From positions 1 through 64,000 of the forward strand of contig NZ_VCJO01000020.1 in assembly GCF_009712475.1 (NCBI RefSeq): a stretch of 64,000 nucleotides of DNA, read 5' to 3'. Source of the stretch: Micromonospora sp. CP22. Lineage in GTDB: Bacteria > Actinomycetota > Actinomycetes > Mycobacteriales > Micromonosporaceae. The notes under the pieces are model-generated. The model saw only the letters and a list, made by a program, of their open reading frames with translations, ran no database searches and was not told where the DNA came from. Below, piece after piece: positions 24,112 through 33,354 of the stretch. The stretch's first letter is position 1. Each line of letters opens with the position of its first letter. Both the position numbers and the translations under genes were made by a program.

Positions 24112-25080
24112 GTGAAGACGAAGGTTCCAGACGTCAACCGGTTCGACAGCTGCGATCCGGAGACGATCCACGACTTCCTGGCGACCGCCTACCACACCGG
24201 TTTCACCGTCCGCGCAGCCGCCGACACGCCGTACCGGTTCCGGCACCACCGGGTCGACGCCGGCTCGTTCTGGCTGGACACGATGGACCAGTCCACCCGG
24301 CTCGACATCGATGTCGGACCGCCGACCGCCCTGGTGATCTGCGAGGTCGTCCACGGACGCATCGGCCGCTTCAGCGCCGACGGGGACGGCCGGTTCGGGC
24401 CCGGGGAGGTTTTCCTGGTCACCCTTCCCGGCGTGCCCTGCGCGCTGCGCTGGCTGCCGGGCAAGGTCACCACCTGCCTGCTCAACCTGTCCATCCTGGA
24501 CCGGGTCACCGGCGGTGCCTCCGCCGACCGGGCGAAGGGCATCCAGTTCACCGGCCTGGCACCGGTCTCACCGGCGCTGGCCCGACTGTGGCGGCACACC
24601 ACCGGCTATCTGAACCACGTCGTGCTGAGCAACCCGTACGCGTACCGCGAGCCGCTGGTCATCGCCAACGCCGCCCGGATGCTGGCGGCCTCGGCCCTCG
24701 CGGTCTTCCCCAACACCACCTCGGGCTGGCCGAGCATCACCGACGCCCGCGCCACGACCACCGCGACGCTGCGCCGGGCGACCGCCTTCATCGAGGAGTA
24801 CGCCGACCGCGACATCGGTGCCGCCGACATCGCCGCAGCGGCCCAGGTCTCGCTGCGCACCCTGCAACTGGCCTTCCGCCGGCACCTCGACACCACCCCG
24901 ATGGCGCACCTGCGTCGGGTCCGCCTCGATCGGGCCCACCGCGAGCTGATGCAGGCCGACCCACGTGAGGAGACCGTCTCGGCGATCGCCTCACGGTGGG
25001 GGTTCCTCAGCCACAGCCGGTTCACCGCGCACTACCACGCCACCTACGGATATCCGCCCAGCCGCACCCTGCACGCCTGA
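24112..25080 (+). CDS. AraC-family transcriptional regulator
   Basis: The 322-residue protein has an N-terminal sensing half of the AraC-binding-like type (through about residue 200) and a C-terminal double helix-turn-helix: DIGAADIAAAAQVSLRTLQL followed by HLRRVRLDRAHRELM and ASRWGFLSHSRFTAHY. It is a DNA-binding activator or repressor with unknown ligand. I prefer the GTG at 24112, which has GGAG six to seven bases upstream; an ATG at 23989 is in frame but lacks a ribosome site and would run through the direct repeats. Neighbours give no clear target. Confidence 0.83.
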   Translation: MKTKVPDVNRFDSCDPETIHDFLATAYHTGFTVRAAADTPYRFRHHRVDAGSFWLDTMDQSTRLDIDVGPPTALVICEVVHGRIGRFSADGDGRFGPGEVFLVTLPGVPCALRWLPGKVTTCLLNLSILDRVTGGASADRAKGIQFTGLAPVSPALARLWRHTTGYLNHVVLSNPYAYREPLVIANAARMLAASALAVFPNTTSGWPSITDARATTTATLRRATAFIEEYADRDIGAADIAAAAQVSLRTLQLAFRRHLDTTPMAHLRRVRLDRAHRELMQADPREETVSAIASRWGFLSHSRFTAHYHATYGYPPSRTLHA

Positions 25081-25160
25081 CGATCATCCTGACCGACCGC
25101 CGGTGGCGCACCACCGTCCGCCCGATGGCCGCCCGCTGACACCGGTGCCAGAATCGCCCC

Positions 25161-27989
25161 ATGCGGCGTACGCTCGTCGGCCGGGACGGGGTGCTCGACC
25201 AGGCCTGGCGCGCACTGCGCGCGCCGGGGCCGGTGCTGTTGGAGGGCCCCGCCGGCATCGGCAAGACGACGCTGCTACGAGAACTGGTCACCGAGGCGAC
25301 GAACGCCGACTGGTCGGTGCTGACCTGTGCACCGACCGAAGGCGAGGCCGAGCTGCCCTTCGCCGCCCTCGCCGACCTGCTCAGCCCGCTGGCGGATCTG
25401 GTGGTGGACCTGCCGCGCCCGCAACGCGTCGCGGCCGAGGTGGTGCTGCTCACCCGGGACAGCGACGAGACCGTCGACGAAAGGGTGGTCGGTGCCGCCA
25501 CCCGGTCGCTGTTGGAGATGGCACGCACCGCCGGCCGACCGGTGCTGATCGCCGTGGACGACTCGCCCTGGCTGGACCGGCCGAGCGAACGGGCGCTGCG
25601 ATTCGCCCTGCGCCGGGTCGGCCCCGGGCTGTCCGTGTTGGTCAGCTGCCGGACGGACACCACGTCGACGCCGCCGATCGCGCCGCTCGGGCTCGACACC
25701 GGCCCACACCAGCTGACCCGGCTGCCGTTGGCCCCGCTGGGCGTGGGTGCCCTGCTCCACCTGCTGAGGGAACGGGTCGGCACCGCCCTGGGCCGCTCCC
25801 TGCTGGCCCGGATCGCCCGGGAGGCCGACGGCAACCCGCTGGTCGCCATCGAGGTGGCCCGCGCGGTGCAGCGGCTGCCACAGCCACCGGAGCCGACCCA
25901 GGACCTGCCGGTGGCCTCGTCCATGCACCAACTCCTCGGCGAGGTGCTCGCCGGGTTGCCGGCCCGCTGCCGGGAGGCCGTGCGACTGGCCGCCCTGCTC
26001 GGCGTACCGCTGTTGCGTGACCTGGTCGCGGCGGGGATCTCCCCCGACGCGTTCGACGCCGCCGAGGAGGCCGGGCTGCTCACGGTCGGTGCGCTACGCG
26101 TGGACTTCGCCCACCCGGTCTACGCGACCGCGGTCCGCGCCGGCATCCCGCCCGGGGTACGGCGTGGTCTGCACCGCCGGCTGGCCGGTGTGGTCGCCGA
26201 CCCGGACGAACGGGTCCGGCACCTGGCGCTGTGCACCACCACGACGGATGCGGTGGTGGCCGACGCGCTCGCCGCAGCCGCCGCCCGGCAGCACGCGCGG
26301 GGTGCGCCGGGCCCCGCCGCGAACCTGTACGAGTCGGCGGCGCGGCTCACCCCGGCCGACGACGAGGCGAGCCGGGGCCACCGGCTGCTGGCGGCGGCGC
26401 GGTGTCGGTTCGGTTGCGGGGACCACCCGGGAGCACGCGTCGCCGCCGAGGCGGTGGCCGCCGACTTCGACGGTGACATCCGCGCGGAGGCGCTGCTGCT
26501 ACGCGCCGTGGTGGCGTGGAGCGCCGACGAGTCCGGCGGCACCGCGGTCGAGGCGGCCGGTCGGGCGTTGGCGGCGACCCGCCCCGACTCCCCGCTGGCC
26601 GGCCGGATCCACGCGCACCTGGCCCTCTTCGTCGACCTGCCGGATCCGGCGCGGGCCCACGCCGAGGCGGCCATCGCCCTGCTCACCGGTCCCGGCGGGG
26701 ACCGCGCGCTGCTCGCCGCGGCGCTGCTGCACCTGTTCTTCAACGAGGTACGCGCCGGTGAACCGCCCCGAGTCGAGCTGCTCGACCGGGCGCTGGAGAT
26801 GGAGGGTCCGGAGCCCTCGTGGTTGGCCGGCACGATCCCGGCGATCTGGTGGAGGTCGATCGACGACCCGGCGCGGGCCCGGCAGCGGCTGGGCAGGCTG
26901 CTGAACCTGGCGACGGCACGGGGAGACGAACCCTCCCAGTACGAGCTGCTCAAACATCTCGGCGAGACCGAGCTGCTCGCGGGGCGGTGGTCGACCGCCG
27001 AGCGACACATCGCGGCGGCCCGGGAGCTCGGCGAGCTGCTGGGCACCGAGGCGACCGCGGAGATCTGGCTGGCCGGGCTGCTCGACGCGCTGCGGGGCCG
27101 GCTCGACGCGGCACAGCAGGTGGCCGAGGCCGGGATGCGGCTCGGCGAGCAGCTCGACGACGACTGGTGTCGACGCATCCACCTGCAACTGGGCGCGTTC
27201 GTGGCGCTCTGCGCGGGTCGCCTGGCCGACGCCGCGACCGGGTACGGCCAGCTCGCCGCGGCGGTCGACCGGGTGGGCCTGGCCGAGCCGCTGGCGCAGC
27301 GGTTCGAGCCCGACTGGATCGAGGCCTGCGTGGGCGCCGGTGACCTGGCGACGGCCCGCGACGCCCTGGGTCGGCTGGCGGAACGCCACCGGCGGTTTCC
27401 CCGCCCATGGACGCTGCTGGGCCTGGCGCGCAGCCGCGCCCTGCTCGACAGTGCCGGCGGTGTCGACCCGTCGGCTGCCCTGGCCGACCTCGCCGCCGCC
27501 CGGGCCGCCGTACCGCCGGAGGTGCTGCCGTTGGACCGGGCCAGATGCCTGCTCGTCGAGGGCATGGTGCACCGCCGGTCGCGCCGTAAGCGCCCGGCCC
27601 GGGAGGCGTTGACCACCGCAGCGGCCGAGTTCGACGCCCTGGGCGCGGCGATGTTCGCCACCCGGGCCCGGGCCGAGGCCGCCCGGCTCGGCGGGCGTCC
27701 GCCCGCGCCCTCGGACCTCACCGCCACGGAGGAGCGGGTGGCCCGGCTCGCCGCGCAGGGACGGACCAGCCGGGCCATCGCCGACGAGTTGTTCGTCAGT
27801 CCGAAGACCGTCGAGACGAACCTGTCCCGGGTCTACCGGAAACTGGGCATCTCCCGGCGGGCTGAACTGGGAGCCGCGCTGGCGCGGGTCGGTGGATCCG
27901 ATGATCGGGTCCGTCCCCCCACGTCGACGGCGGGTGCGCGGCCAAAGGCTAGGGAAACGCCGGATTCCTCCACGGCCGCGCGGTCGTAG
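25161..27989 (+). CDS. Large LuxR-family regulator with AAA ATPase (LAL type)
   Basis: The 942-residue protein has an N-terminal P-loop ATPase (Walker A GPAGIGKTT near residues 29-37, Walker B LIAVDDSPW), a long helical TPR-like middle, and a C-terminal LuxR helix-turn-helix with LTATEERVARLAAQGRTSRA and VSPKTVETNLSRVYRKLGI near residues 853-900. Such LAL proteins are ATP-dependent activators, often of specialised metabolism or sugar genes. The last 40 residues after the HTH are a non-conserved tail. It follows the AraC gene by 80 bases; whether they act together is unknown. The target is not evident. Confidence 0.9.
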   Translation: MRRTLVGRDGVLDQAWRALRAPGPVLLEGPAGIGKTTLLRELVTEATNADWSVLTCAPTEGEAELPFAALADLLSPLADLVVDLPRPQRVAAEVVLLTRDSDETVDERVVGAATRSLLEMARTAGRPVLIAVDDSPWLDRPSERALRFALRRVGPGLSVLVSCRTDTTSTPPIAPLGLDTGPHQLTRLPLAPLGVGALLHLLRERVGTALGRSLLARIAREADGNPLVAIEVARAVQRLPQPPEPTQDLPVASSMHQLLGEVLAGLPARCREAVRLAALLGVPLLRDLVAAGISPDAFDAAEEAGLLTVGALRVDFAHPVYATAVRAGIPPGVRRGLHRRLAGVVADPDERVRHLALCTTTTDAVVADALAAAAARQHARGAPGPAANLYESAARLTPADDEASRGHRLLAAARCRFGCGDHPGARVAAEAVAADFDGDIRAEALLLRAVVAWSADESGGTAVEAAGRALAATRPDSPLAGRIHAHLALFVDLPDPARAHAEAAIALLTGPGGDRALLAAALLHLFFNEVRAGEPPRVELLDRALEMEGPEPSWLAGTIPAIWWRSIDDPARARQRLGRLLNLATARGDEPSQYELLKHLGETELLAGRWSTAERHIAAARELGELLGTEATAEIWLAGLLDALRGRLDAAQQVAEAGMRLGEQLDDDWCRRIHLQLGAFVALCAGRLADAATGYGQLAAAVDRVGLAEPLAQRFEPDWIEACVGAGDLATARDALGRLAERHRRFPRPWTLLGLARSRALLDSAGGVDPSAALADLAAARAAVPPEVLPLDRARCLLVEGMVHRRSRRKRPAREALTTAAAEFDALGAAMFATRARAEAARLGGRPPAPSDLTATEERVARLAAQGRTSRAIADELFVSPKTVETNLSRVYRKLGISRRAELGAALARVGGSDDRVRPPTSTAGARPKARETPDSSTAARS

Positions 27990-28148
27990 CGTCGAGTCGT
28001 CACCCCGGCGTACCGGCTGCGGGGGTGCACCGGCACCGGCTCGCGGCAGGCAGCCGAGCCCCGTCACGGTGACCGCCCACCGACGCCGGGCCGGACCTGG
28101 TCGAGCAGCCCGGCCCGGTTGAAGCCGGGAGTCAGAAGGGACCGAACC

Positions 28149-28664
28149 GTGCGTCGACTGATCCTGCCCACGGTGCTCGCGGCCGTGCTCACGCTGACCG
28201 GCTGCGACAGCACCGATCCCGCGCCACCGGAAGCCGGCCCCGGCGTGGACGCCGAGGCGGACCTGGACCTGCCCGCCGACGACGGCGGCACCGAGACCCC
28301 GGCCTGCCCGTTCACCGCGGCCCAGATCTCGGAACTGGTCGGCCAGTCGATGGTCGACACCGGCAACTGCGGCTTCGGCGACGGCGCGGGGGTGGCGGTG
28401 CTGTCCGTGACGACCGCCTCCCAGGCGGCCGGTGAGATGACCTACGACTACCAGCGCGAGCAGGCCGCGCAGATCTACCAGACGGTGACGGACCTCGACG
28501 CCGGGAAGGGCTACCTGGCCGTCAAGGACATCGGTGCGGAGGCCGTGCTGGTGGCCGGCGCGGGCAGCTTCACCGTGACGCTGAGCGGCTTCGAGCGCCT
28601 CGGCGCCCAGCCCGACGGGTACGAGCAGGCGCTGCGCCGACTGCTCGACGCCCTGCCCCGGTGA
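28149..28664 (+). CDS. Putative lipoprotein, small
   Basis: This 171-residue protein has a lipoprotein signal (RRLILPTVLAAVLTLTGC, lipobox LTGC), then an acidic proline-rich linker, then a small domain with two cysteines (TPACPF...NCGF) that could form a disulfide. The pattern recalls DUF3558-type actinobacterial lipoproteins, but I cannot confirm the family. GTG at 28149 with AAGGGA upstream gives the signal peptide its proper basic start. It is followed after 26 bases by a second lipoprotein of the same kind, probably in one operon. Confidence 0.72.
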   Translation: MRRLILPTVLAAVLTLTGCDSTDPAPPEAGPGVDAEADLDLPADDGGTETPACPFTAAQISELVGQSMVDTGNCGFGDGAGVAVLSVTTASQAAGEMTYDYQREQAAQIYQTVTDLDAGKGYLAVKDIGAEAVLVAGAGSFTVTLSGFERLGAQPDGYEQALRRLLDALPR

Positions 28665-28690
28665 GACGCCGCGCCTACGAGGAGACGATT

Positions 28691-29218
28691 GTGAGGTACC
28701 TCAGGTTCGCCGCGACGGCCGCCGCCGTCGCCGTTCTGGCCGGCTGCGGTGGCGGTGCCGAACCCGCAGCCGCGCCACCGCCGACGACCGAGGTGGTGGA
28801 GGCGGCACCGCCCACCGAGGGCCCCGAGGTCGTCGACCCACCGGCTGCGGCACCGCAGGTCGACGCCTGTGCGCTGGTACCCAGGGCGGACGCCGAGAAG
28901 TTGGCCGGCACCGCGCTGGAGGAGCCGGTGGCGGTACGCGACACCTGCACGTACACCGGGCCGCCGTCGGGCCCGCTGGCGCAGGTGGAGGTCTACGTGG
29001 GCGACGGGGCCAAGAAGATCCTCGACATCGACCGCGATCTGGCGCACGAGTTCGAGACGTTGTCCGGGATCGGCGACGAGGCGTACCTGGAGGAGGGCGC
29101 GGTCTTCGTCAACGCCGCCGGGGTCTGGGTGGCTATCCGGCTGATCCGGCTGGACGACCCGGCGAAGTACCAGAAGCCGCTGACCGAGCTGGCGCGCACC
29201 GTCGCCGGTCGGCTGTGA
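28691..29218 (+). CDS. Putative lipoprotein, DUF3558-like
   Basis: The 175-residue product starts at a GTG behind GAGGAGA. It has a lipobox LAGC, a Pro/Ala/Glu-rich linker, and a domain with DACALVPRADAEKLAGTAL, a second cysteine in DTCTYTG, and GIGDEAYLEEGAVFV. The C-A-L-V...C pattern and GDEA motif are those of actinobacterial DUF3558-type cell-surface lipoproteins of unknown role. It is similar in layout to the lipoprotein just upstream, suggesting an old duplication. Confidence 0.75.
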   Translation: MRYLRFAATAAAVAVLAGCGGGAEPAAAPPPTTEVVEAAPPTEGPEVVDPPAAAPQVDACALVPRADAEKLAGTALEEPVAVRDTCTYTGPPSGPLAQVEVYVGDGAKKILDIDRDLAHEFETLSGIGDEAYLEEGAVFVNAAGVWVAIRLIRLDDPAKYQKPLTELARTVAGRL

Positions 29219-29231
29219 GGCGGCGGGCCGC

Positions 29232-30431
29232 TCACGCCGCCCGCCGTTCGTCCGTGCGCCGACCCACCTCGTCACGCCGCCGTTCGAAGCGTTGCCGGAC
29301 GGCGGCGACCGCCTCGTCGTCGTGACAGCCGAGGCTGCGCAGCAGGTCGGTGGCGACGGTACGGATCTGGGCCACCACCACGCTGCCGGAGAAGCCGACC
29401 CCCTCGTCGTACGCCTCGGCGGCGCGGTCGACCGCCTTGAGGATCAGCTGCTCGGACCGGCTCGGGTGCTGCCTGCTCTCCACCTCGACCTGCAACAGGG
29501 CGAGCGCGTCGCCGAAGTAGTGCACCGCCGCCGCCAACCCGGCCGGCACCGGCTCCTTGTCGTGCACCGCGGTGGCCGCCCGGCGCAGCATCTCCTGGCC
29601 GCCCCGGACCGCCAGGTCGATGTAGCGGGTACCGCGTTGGTAGTGCTCGAACTCGGCTCGCCGGTGCCAGCGGGCCGGTGACACCGCCACCGCCTCCTGC
29701 GCACCGGAGACCGCGTCGTTGAGCAGTGAGAGTTGCGGGCCGAGGTGGGACAGCCCGTCCCGGGCTCGGGCCACCATCGCGCCGTCGCCGCTGGACATGC
29801 CGTCGGCGGCGTTGTGCAGTTGCTCGATCAGGGCGGCGAAGAGCGGGCGGGCCGCCCGCTGGATGATCCGCAACGGGTTGGCCGGCAGCACGGCCACCAC
29901 CACCACGGCGGAGATCGCCCCGATCATCGCGTCGGTGATCCGGGGCAGTTCCAGTCCGCGCTGGATCGGCGCGAGGGTGGCGATCAGCACCGCCGTACCA
30001 CCGGCCTGGGTGACCACCTGCCCACCCCGGGTCATGGTCAGTGCGAGCAGGATGGCGATCGTGACCACGGTGCCGATCTGCCACGGACCGGTGCCGATGA
30101 TCATGATGAGGACGTCACCCACCAGGAGCCCGGCCAGCACACCGATCAGCAGTTCCACGGTCCGTCGGGTACGCCGGCCGATCGCGGCGGCGATCGTGCC
30201 GACGGCGGCGCTGGGGGCGAACACCGGCGACGGGTGACCGAGCAGTTCGTGTGCCAGCGTCCAGGCCAGGGCGGCGGCCACCCCCGCCTGCACGGCGAGG
30301 ATGGCGTACAGCTCCAGGCTCCGGCGTCGCTCGCGCCAGCCGATCCGCCGGCTGAGGCGGTGGACCGCCGTGGCGACCACGGCCCTGACCCGGCCGGCCG
30401 CATGACCTGCGCTTCCCCTCACCGCCGCCAC
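29232..30431 (-). CDS. FUSC/ArAE-family membrane protein
   Basis: The 399-residue protein has an N-terminal block of about five or six membrane segments (residues 40-180; for example YAILAVQAGVAAALAWTLA and WQIGTVVTIAILLAL) and a cytoplasmic helical C-terminal half. PSPVFAPSAAVG and GRRTRRTVELLIGVLAGL are typical of the fusaric acid/aromatic acid exporter superfamily. Export of an organic acid is possible, but many actinobacterial members have no known substrate. It converges on the lipoprotein pair and is divergent from the cellulase gene. Confidence 0.82.
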   Translation of the reverse strand: MAAVRGSAGHAAGRVRAVVATAVHRLSRRIGWRERRRSLELYAILAVQAGVAAALAWTLAHELLGHPSPVFAPSAAVGTIAAAIGRRTRRTVELLIGVLAGLLVGDVLIMIIGTGPWQIGTVVTIAILLALTMTRGGQVVTQAGGTAVLIATLAPIQRGLELPRITDAMIGAISAVVVVAVLPANPLRIIQRAARPLFAALIEQLHNAADGMSSGDGAMVARARDGLSHLGPQLSLLNDAVSGAQEAVAVSPARWHRRAEFEHYQRGTRYIDLAVRGGQEMLRRAATAVHDKEPVPAGLAAAVHYFGDALALLQVEVESRQHPSRSEQLILKAVDRAAEAYDEGVGFSGSVVVAQIRTVATDLLRSLGCHDDEAVAAVRQRFERRRDEVGRRTDERRAA

Positions 30432-30611
30432 GCCACCGACTACCCCGCCGGGCTGCGCTCATTCGCCACCCGGGAGCACCGTTGCCTCCGCCGGCCGGCA
30501 CCGTCCCGATCCACACCCCAGATCCCGGCATCGGCACGACGGCGCGATCGACTCACCGCGAGAACACTTGTCCCCACCTGGGCGGAGGCCCCAAGCATCG
30601 CATTTCGTCGA

Positions 30612-30641
30612 TTGACAAAGTTGTGGATCCAAACTTATTGT
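30612..30641 (+). promoter_or_regulatory. Promoter of the cellulase gene
   Basis: TTGACA (30612-30617) and TATTGT (30636-30641) are 18 bases apart in a locally AT-rich patch. Between them AAGTT (30618-30622) and AACTT (30632-30636) form a small inverted repeat that could hold a repressor. Confidence 0.5.
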
Positions 30642-30721
30642 GCGAGCCGGCCGGATGTTTCCGGTGGCCCGGCGACGCCCGGCCAGCCACCCGTCGACAC
30701 CATCACCATGCGAGGAGCGTC

Positions 30722-32806
30722 ATGGCTGGGCTGAAGGGCACACTACGCAGGACACGTTGGCGATTCGGCCTGGTCGCCAGCAGCGTCGCCGCACTACTCG
30801 CCGGCGTCGGGCTGATCAACGCCGGAGCCGCCCACGCGGCGGCCGGATGCCGGGTGGTGTACTCCGCCCCCAGCGAGTGGCCGGGCGGGTTCACCGCCAA
30901 CGTCGACCTGACCAACCTCGGCGACCCGCTCGACGGCTGGCAACTGACCTGGACGTTCCCCTCGGGGCAACGGGTCACCCAAGCCTGGAACGCCACGGTC
31001 ACCTCCTCCGGTGACGACGTCACCGCCCGCAACGTCGGCTACAACGCCGCACTGGGCACCAACCAGTCCGTGTCGTTCGGCTTCAACGGGTCCTGGTCCG
31101 GCAGCAACACCGCGCCGACCACGTTCGCACTCAACGGCGTCACCTGCACCGGCAGCGTCGACACCACCCCGCCGCCGACCACCCCGCCGCCACCGACCAC
31201 CCCGCCGCCAGCCGACGACCCGATGGCGTACGTGGCCGCCATGCAGCCGGGGTGGAACCTCGGCAACACCTTCGACGCGATCGGCGCGGACGAGACCGCG
31301 TGGGGCAACCCGCGCGTCACCGAGGCGCAGCTCGACGCCATCCGCGCCCAGGGCTTCAACAGCATCCGGATCCCGGTGACCTGGAGCAACCACCACGGGC
31401 CCGCGCCGTCGTACACCATCGACGCGGCCTGGCTCAACCGCGTCAAGGAGGTGGTCGGTTGGGCGCTGGACGACGGCTTCTACGTCATGATCAACCTGCA
31501 CCACGACTCGTGGCAGTGGATCAACGAGATGCCGACGAACCGGACCACGGTGCTCGACCGCTACAACGCGCTCTGGACCCAGATCGCCGCCGCGTTCCGG
31601 GACCACTCGCCGAAGCTGCACTTCGAGAGCGTCAACGAGCCCCAGTTCGCCAACAGCTCCGGCGACGCCCAGAACGCGCAGTTGCTCCACGAGCTGAACG
31701 TCAACTTCCACCGGATCGTACGCGCCTCCGGCGGCAACAACGCCACCCGGATGCTGGTGCTGCCGACCCTGCACACCTCCTCCGAGCAGGCCCGCATCAA
31801 CGAGCTGACCACGACGATCAACCAGCTCGACGACCGCAACCTGATCGCCACCGTGCACTTCTACGGCTACTGGCCGTTCAGCGTGAACGTCGCCGGTGGC
31901 ACCCGCTTCGACGCCACCACCCAGCAGGATCTGATCGACGCGTTCGACCGGGCGCACAACGCTTTCGTGACCCGGGGCATCCCGGTCGTCATCGGCGAGT
32001 ACGGGCTGCTCGGCTTCGATCGGCACACCGGCACCATCCAACAGGGCGAGAAGCTCAAGTTCTTCGAGTTCCTCGGCCACTACGTGCGCGCCAAGCAGCT
32101 CACCACCCAGCTGTGGGACAACGGCCAGCACTTCGACCGGGTCGCCTTCCAGTGGCGGGACCCGGAGCTGTGGGGCCAGATCCGGTCGAGCTGGACGACC
32201 CGTTCCGGCACCGCGTCGTCCGACCAGGTGTACGTGCCGCGTACCGGCTCGATCACCGCCAAGTCGCTGACCCTCAACCTGAACGGCACCACCTTCTCCG
32301 GATTGCGCCAGGGCACCACCGACCTGACGCAGGGCACCGACTACACGATCTCCGGCAATCAGCTCACCCTCACCGCGAGCGCACTGACCCGACTGGTCGG
32401 CGACCGGTCGTACGGTGTCAACGCCAGCCTGCAGGCCCGCTTCTCGGCCGGCGTGCCCTGGCGGATCGACGTGATCACCTACGACACTCCGGTGCTGTCC
32501 AACGCCACCGGGTCGACCAGCGCCTTCGCCATCCCGACCCAGTTCCGTGGTGACCAACTCGCCACCATGGAGGCCCGGTACGCCGACGGCAGCAACGCCG
32601 GGCCGCACGACTGGACGTCGTTCAAGGAGTTCGACGTGGCCTTCGCCCCCGATTACCCCGCTGATCGGATCACCCTGACCGAGACCTTCTTCGGCGAGGT
32701 ACGCGACGGCGCGCCGGTCACGCTCACCTTCCACTTCTGGAGCGGGGCGCAGGTGACCTACACCGTCACCCGATCCGGCAGCAACGTCACCGGGGTCACC
32801 GGCTGA
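30722..32806 (+). CDS. Secreted GH5 endoglucanase with CBM2 and X2-like modules
   Basis: This 694-residue exported enzyme should hydrolyse internal bonds of cellulose or related beta-glucans. Modules in order: signal peptide (cleavage near AHAA, residue 40), CBM2 (about 41-146, with C43 and C142 at its ends), a Pro/Thr linker (148-163), a GH5 catalytic domain (about 165-495), then an X2-type immunoglobulin-like module (about 505-595) and a further beta-rich C-terminal module. The acid/base is E306 in ESVNEPQ and the nucleophile is E426 in VIGEYG. A GAGGAG site precedes the ATG at 30722. It has its own promoter and ends at a perfect 15-base-stem hairpin. Confidence 0.94.
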   Translation: MAGLKGTLRRTRWRFGLVASSVAALLAGVGLINAGAAHAAAGCRVVYSAPSEWPGGFTANVDLTNLGDPLDGWQLTWTFPSGQRVTQAWNATVTSSGDDVTARNVGYNAALGTNQSVSFGFNGSWSGSNTAPTTFALNGVTCTGSVDTTPPPTTPPPPTTPPPADDPMAYVAAMQPGWNLGNTFDAIGADETAWGNPRVTEAQLDAIRAQGFNSIRIPVTWSNHHGPAPSYTIDAAWLNRVKEVVGWALDDGFYVMINLHHDSWQWINEMPTNRTTVLDRYNALWTQIAAAFRDHSPKLHFESVNEPQFANSSGDAQNAQLLHELNVNFHRIVRASGGNNATRMLVLPTLHTSSEQARINELTTTINQLDDRNLIATVHFYGYWPFSVNVAGGTRFDATTQQDLIDAFDRAHNAFVTRGIPVVIGEYGLLGFDRHTGTIQQGEKLKFFEFLGHYVRAKQLTTQLWDNGQHFDRVAFQWRDPELWGQIRSSWTTRSGTASSDQVYVPRTGSITAKSLTLNLNGTTFSGLRQGTTDLTQGTDYTISGNQLTLTASALTRLVGDRSYGVNASLQARFSAGVPWRIDVITYDTPVLSNATGSTSAFAIPTQFRGDQLATMEARYADGSNAGPHDWTSFKEFDVAFAPDYPADRITLTETFFGEVRDGAPVTLTFHFWSGAQVTYTVTRSGSNVTGVTG

Positions 32807-32812
32807 CCCGCC

Positions 32813-32849
32813 CGCGCCACCGGCCACCGCCTGAGTGGCCGGTGGCGCG
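32813..32849 (+). terminator. Terminator of the cellulase gene
   Basis: Perfect 15-base arms (CGCGCCACCGGCCAC and complement) flank a 7-base loop, 6 bases after the stop. There is no T tract, as is common in this group of bacteria. Confidence 0.65.
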
Positions 32850-32868
32850 CAGCGGTCATCATGGGTTC

Positions 32869-33249
32869 ATGATCCGATTCCTGCTGAACGTCCTCTGGCT
32901 CATCTTCGGCGGTGGTCTGGTGCTGGCGATCGGCTACGGCATCGCCGCCCTGATCTGTTTCGTGCTCGTCGTCACCATCCCGTTCGGGGTCGCGTCGTTG
33001 CGGTTGGCGTCGTACTCGCTGTGGCCGTTCGGCCGGACCCTGGTGCCCAAGCCCGGAGCTGGCGTGGCCTCGGGTATCGCCAACGTCATCTGGGTGCTGC
33101 TGGCCGGCTGGTGGCTGGCGCTCACGCACATCGTGGCCGGTGTCAGCCTCTGCCTGACCGTCATCGGCATCCCGTTCGGCGTGGCGAACTTCAAGCTCGT
33201 CCCGGCGGCGATCTGGCCGTTGGGGCAGGAGGTCGTACCCACACCGTGA
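32869..33249 (+). CDS. YccF-family inner membrane protein
   Basis: The 126-residue protein has about four hydrophobic segments and the duplicated YccF signature TIPFG(V)A: VVTIPFGVASLRLASYSLWPFG and VIGIPFGVANFKLVPAAIWPLG (quoted here by their shared IPFGVA core). The family function is unknown. ATG at 32869 starts directly with the IRFLLNVLWLIFGG segment that begins YccF proteins. Confidence 0.87.
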   Translation: MIRFLLNVLWLIFGGGLVLAIGYGIAALICFVLVVTIPFGVASLRLASYSLWPFGRTLVPKPGAGVASGIANVIWVLLAGWWLALTHIVAGVSLCLTVIGIPFGVANFKLVPAAIWPLGQEVVPTP

Positions 33250-33354
33250 CCCCGGTTCCGGCCGCCGGAAAAGGCCGGGCGTCACGCTCGCCTCGTCCGG
33301 TAGGGTCGCGTCCTCCAATACCGGCCCGGCGTCTTCGAGCGGAGAGTCCACCAC

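Noticed and set aside
27300..27325. GGTTCGAGCCC resembling a tRNA T-arm
   Set aside because: It lies inside the LuxR coding frame and no acceptor stem or anticodon arm surrounds it.
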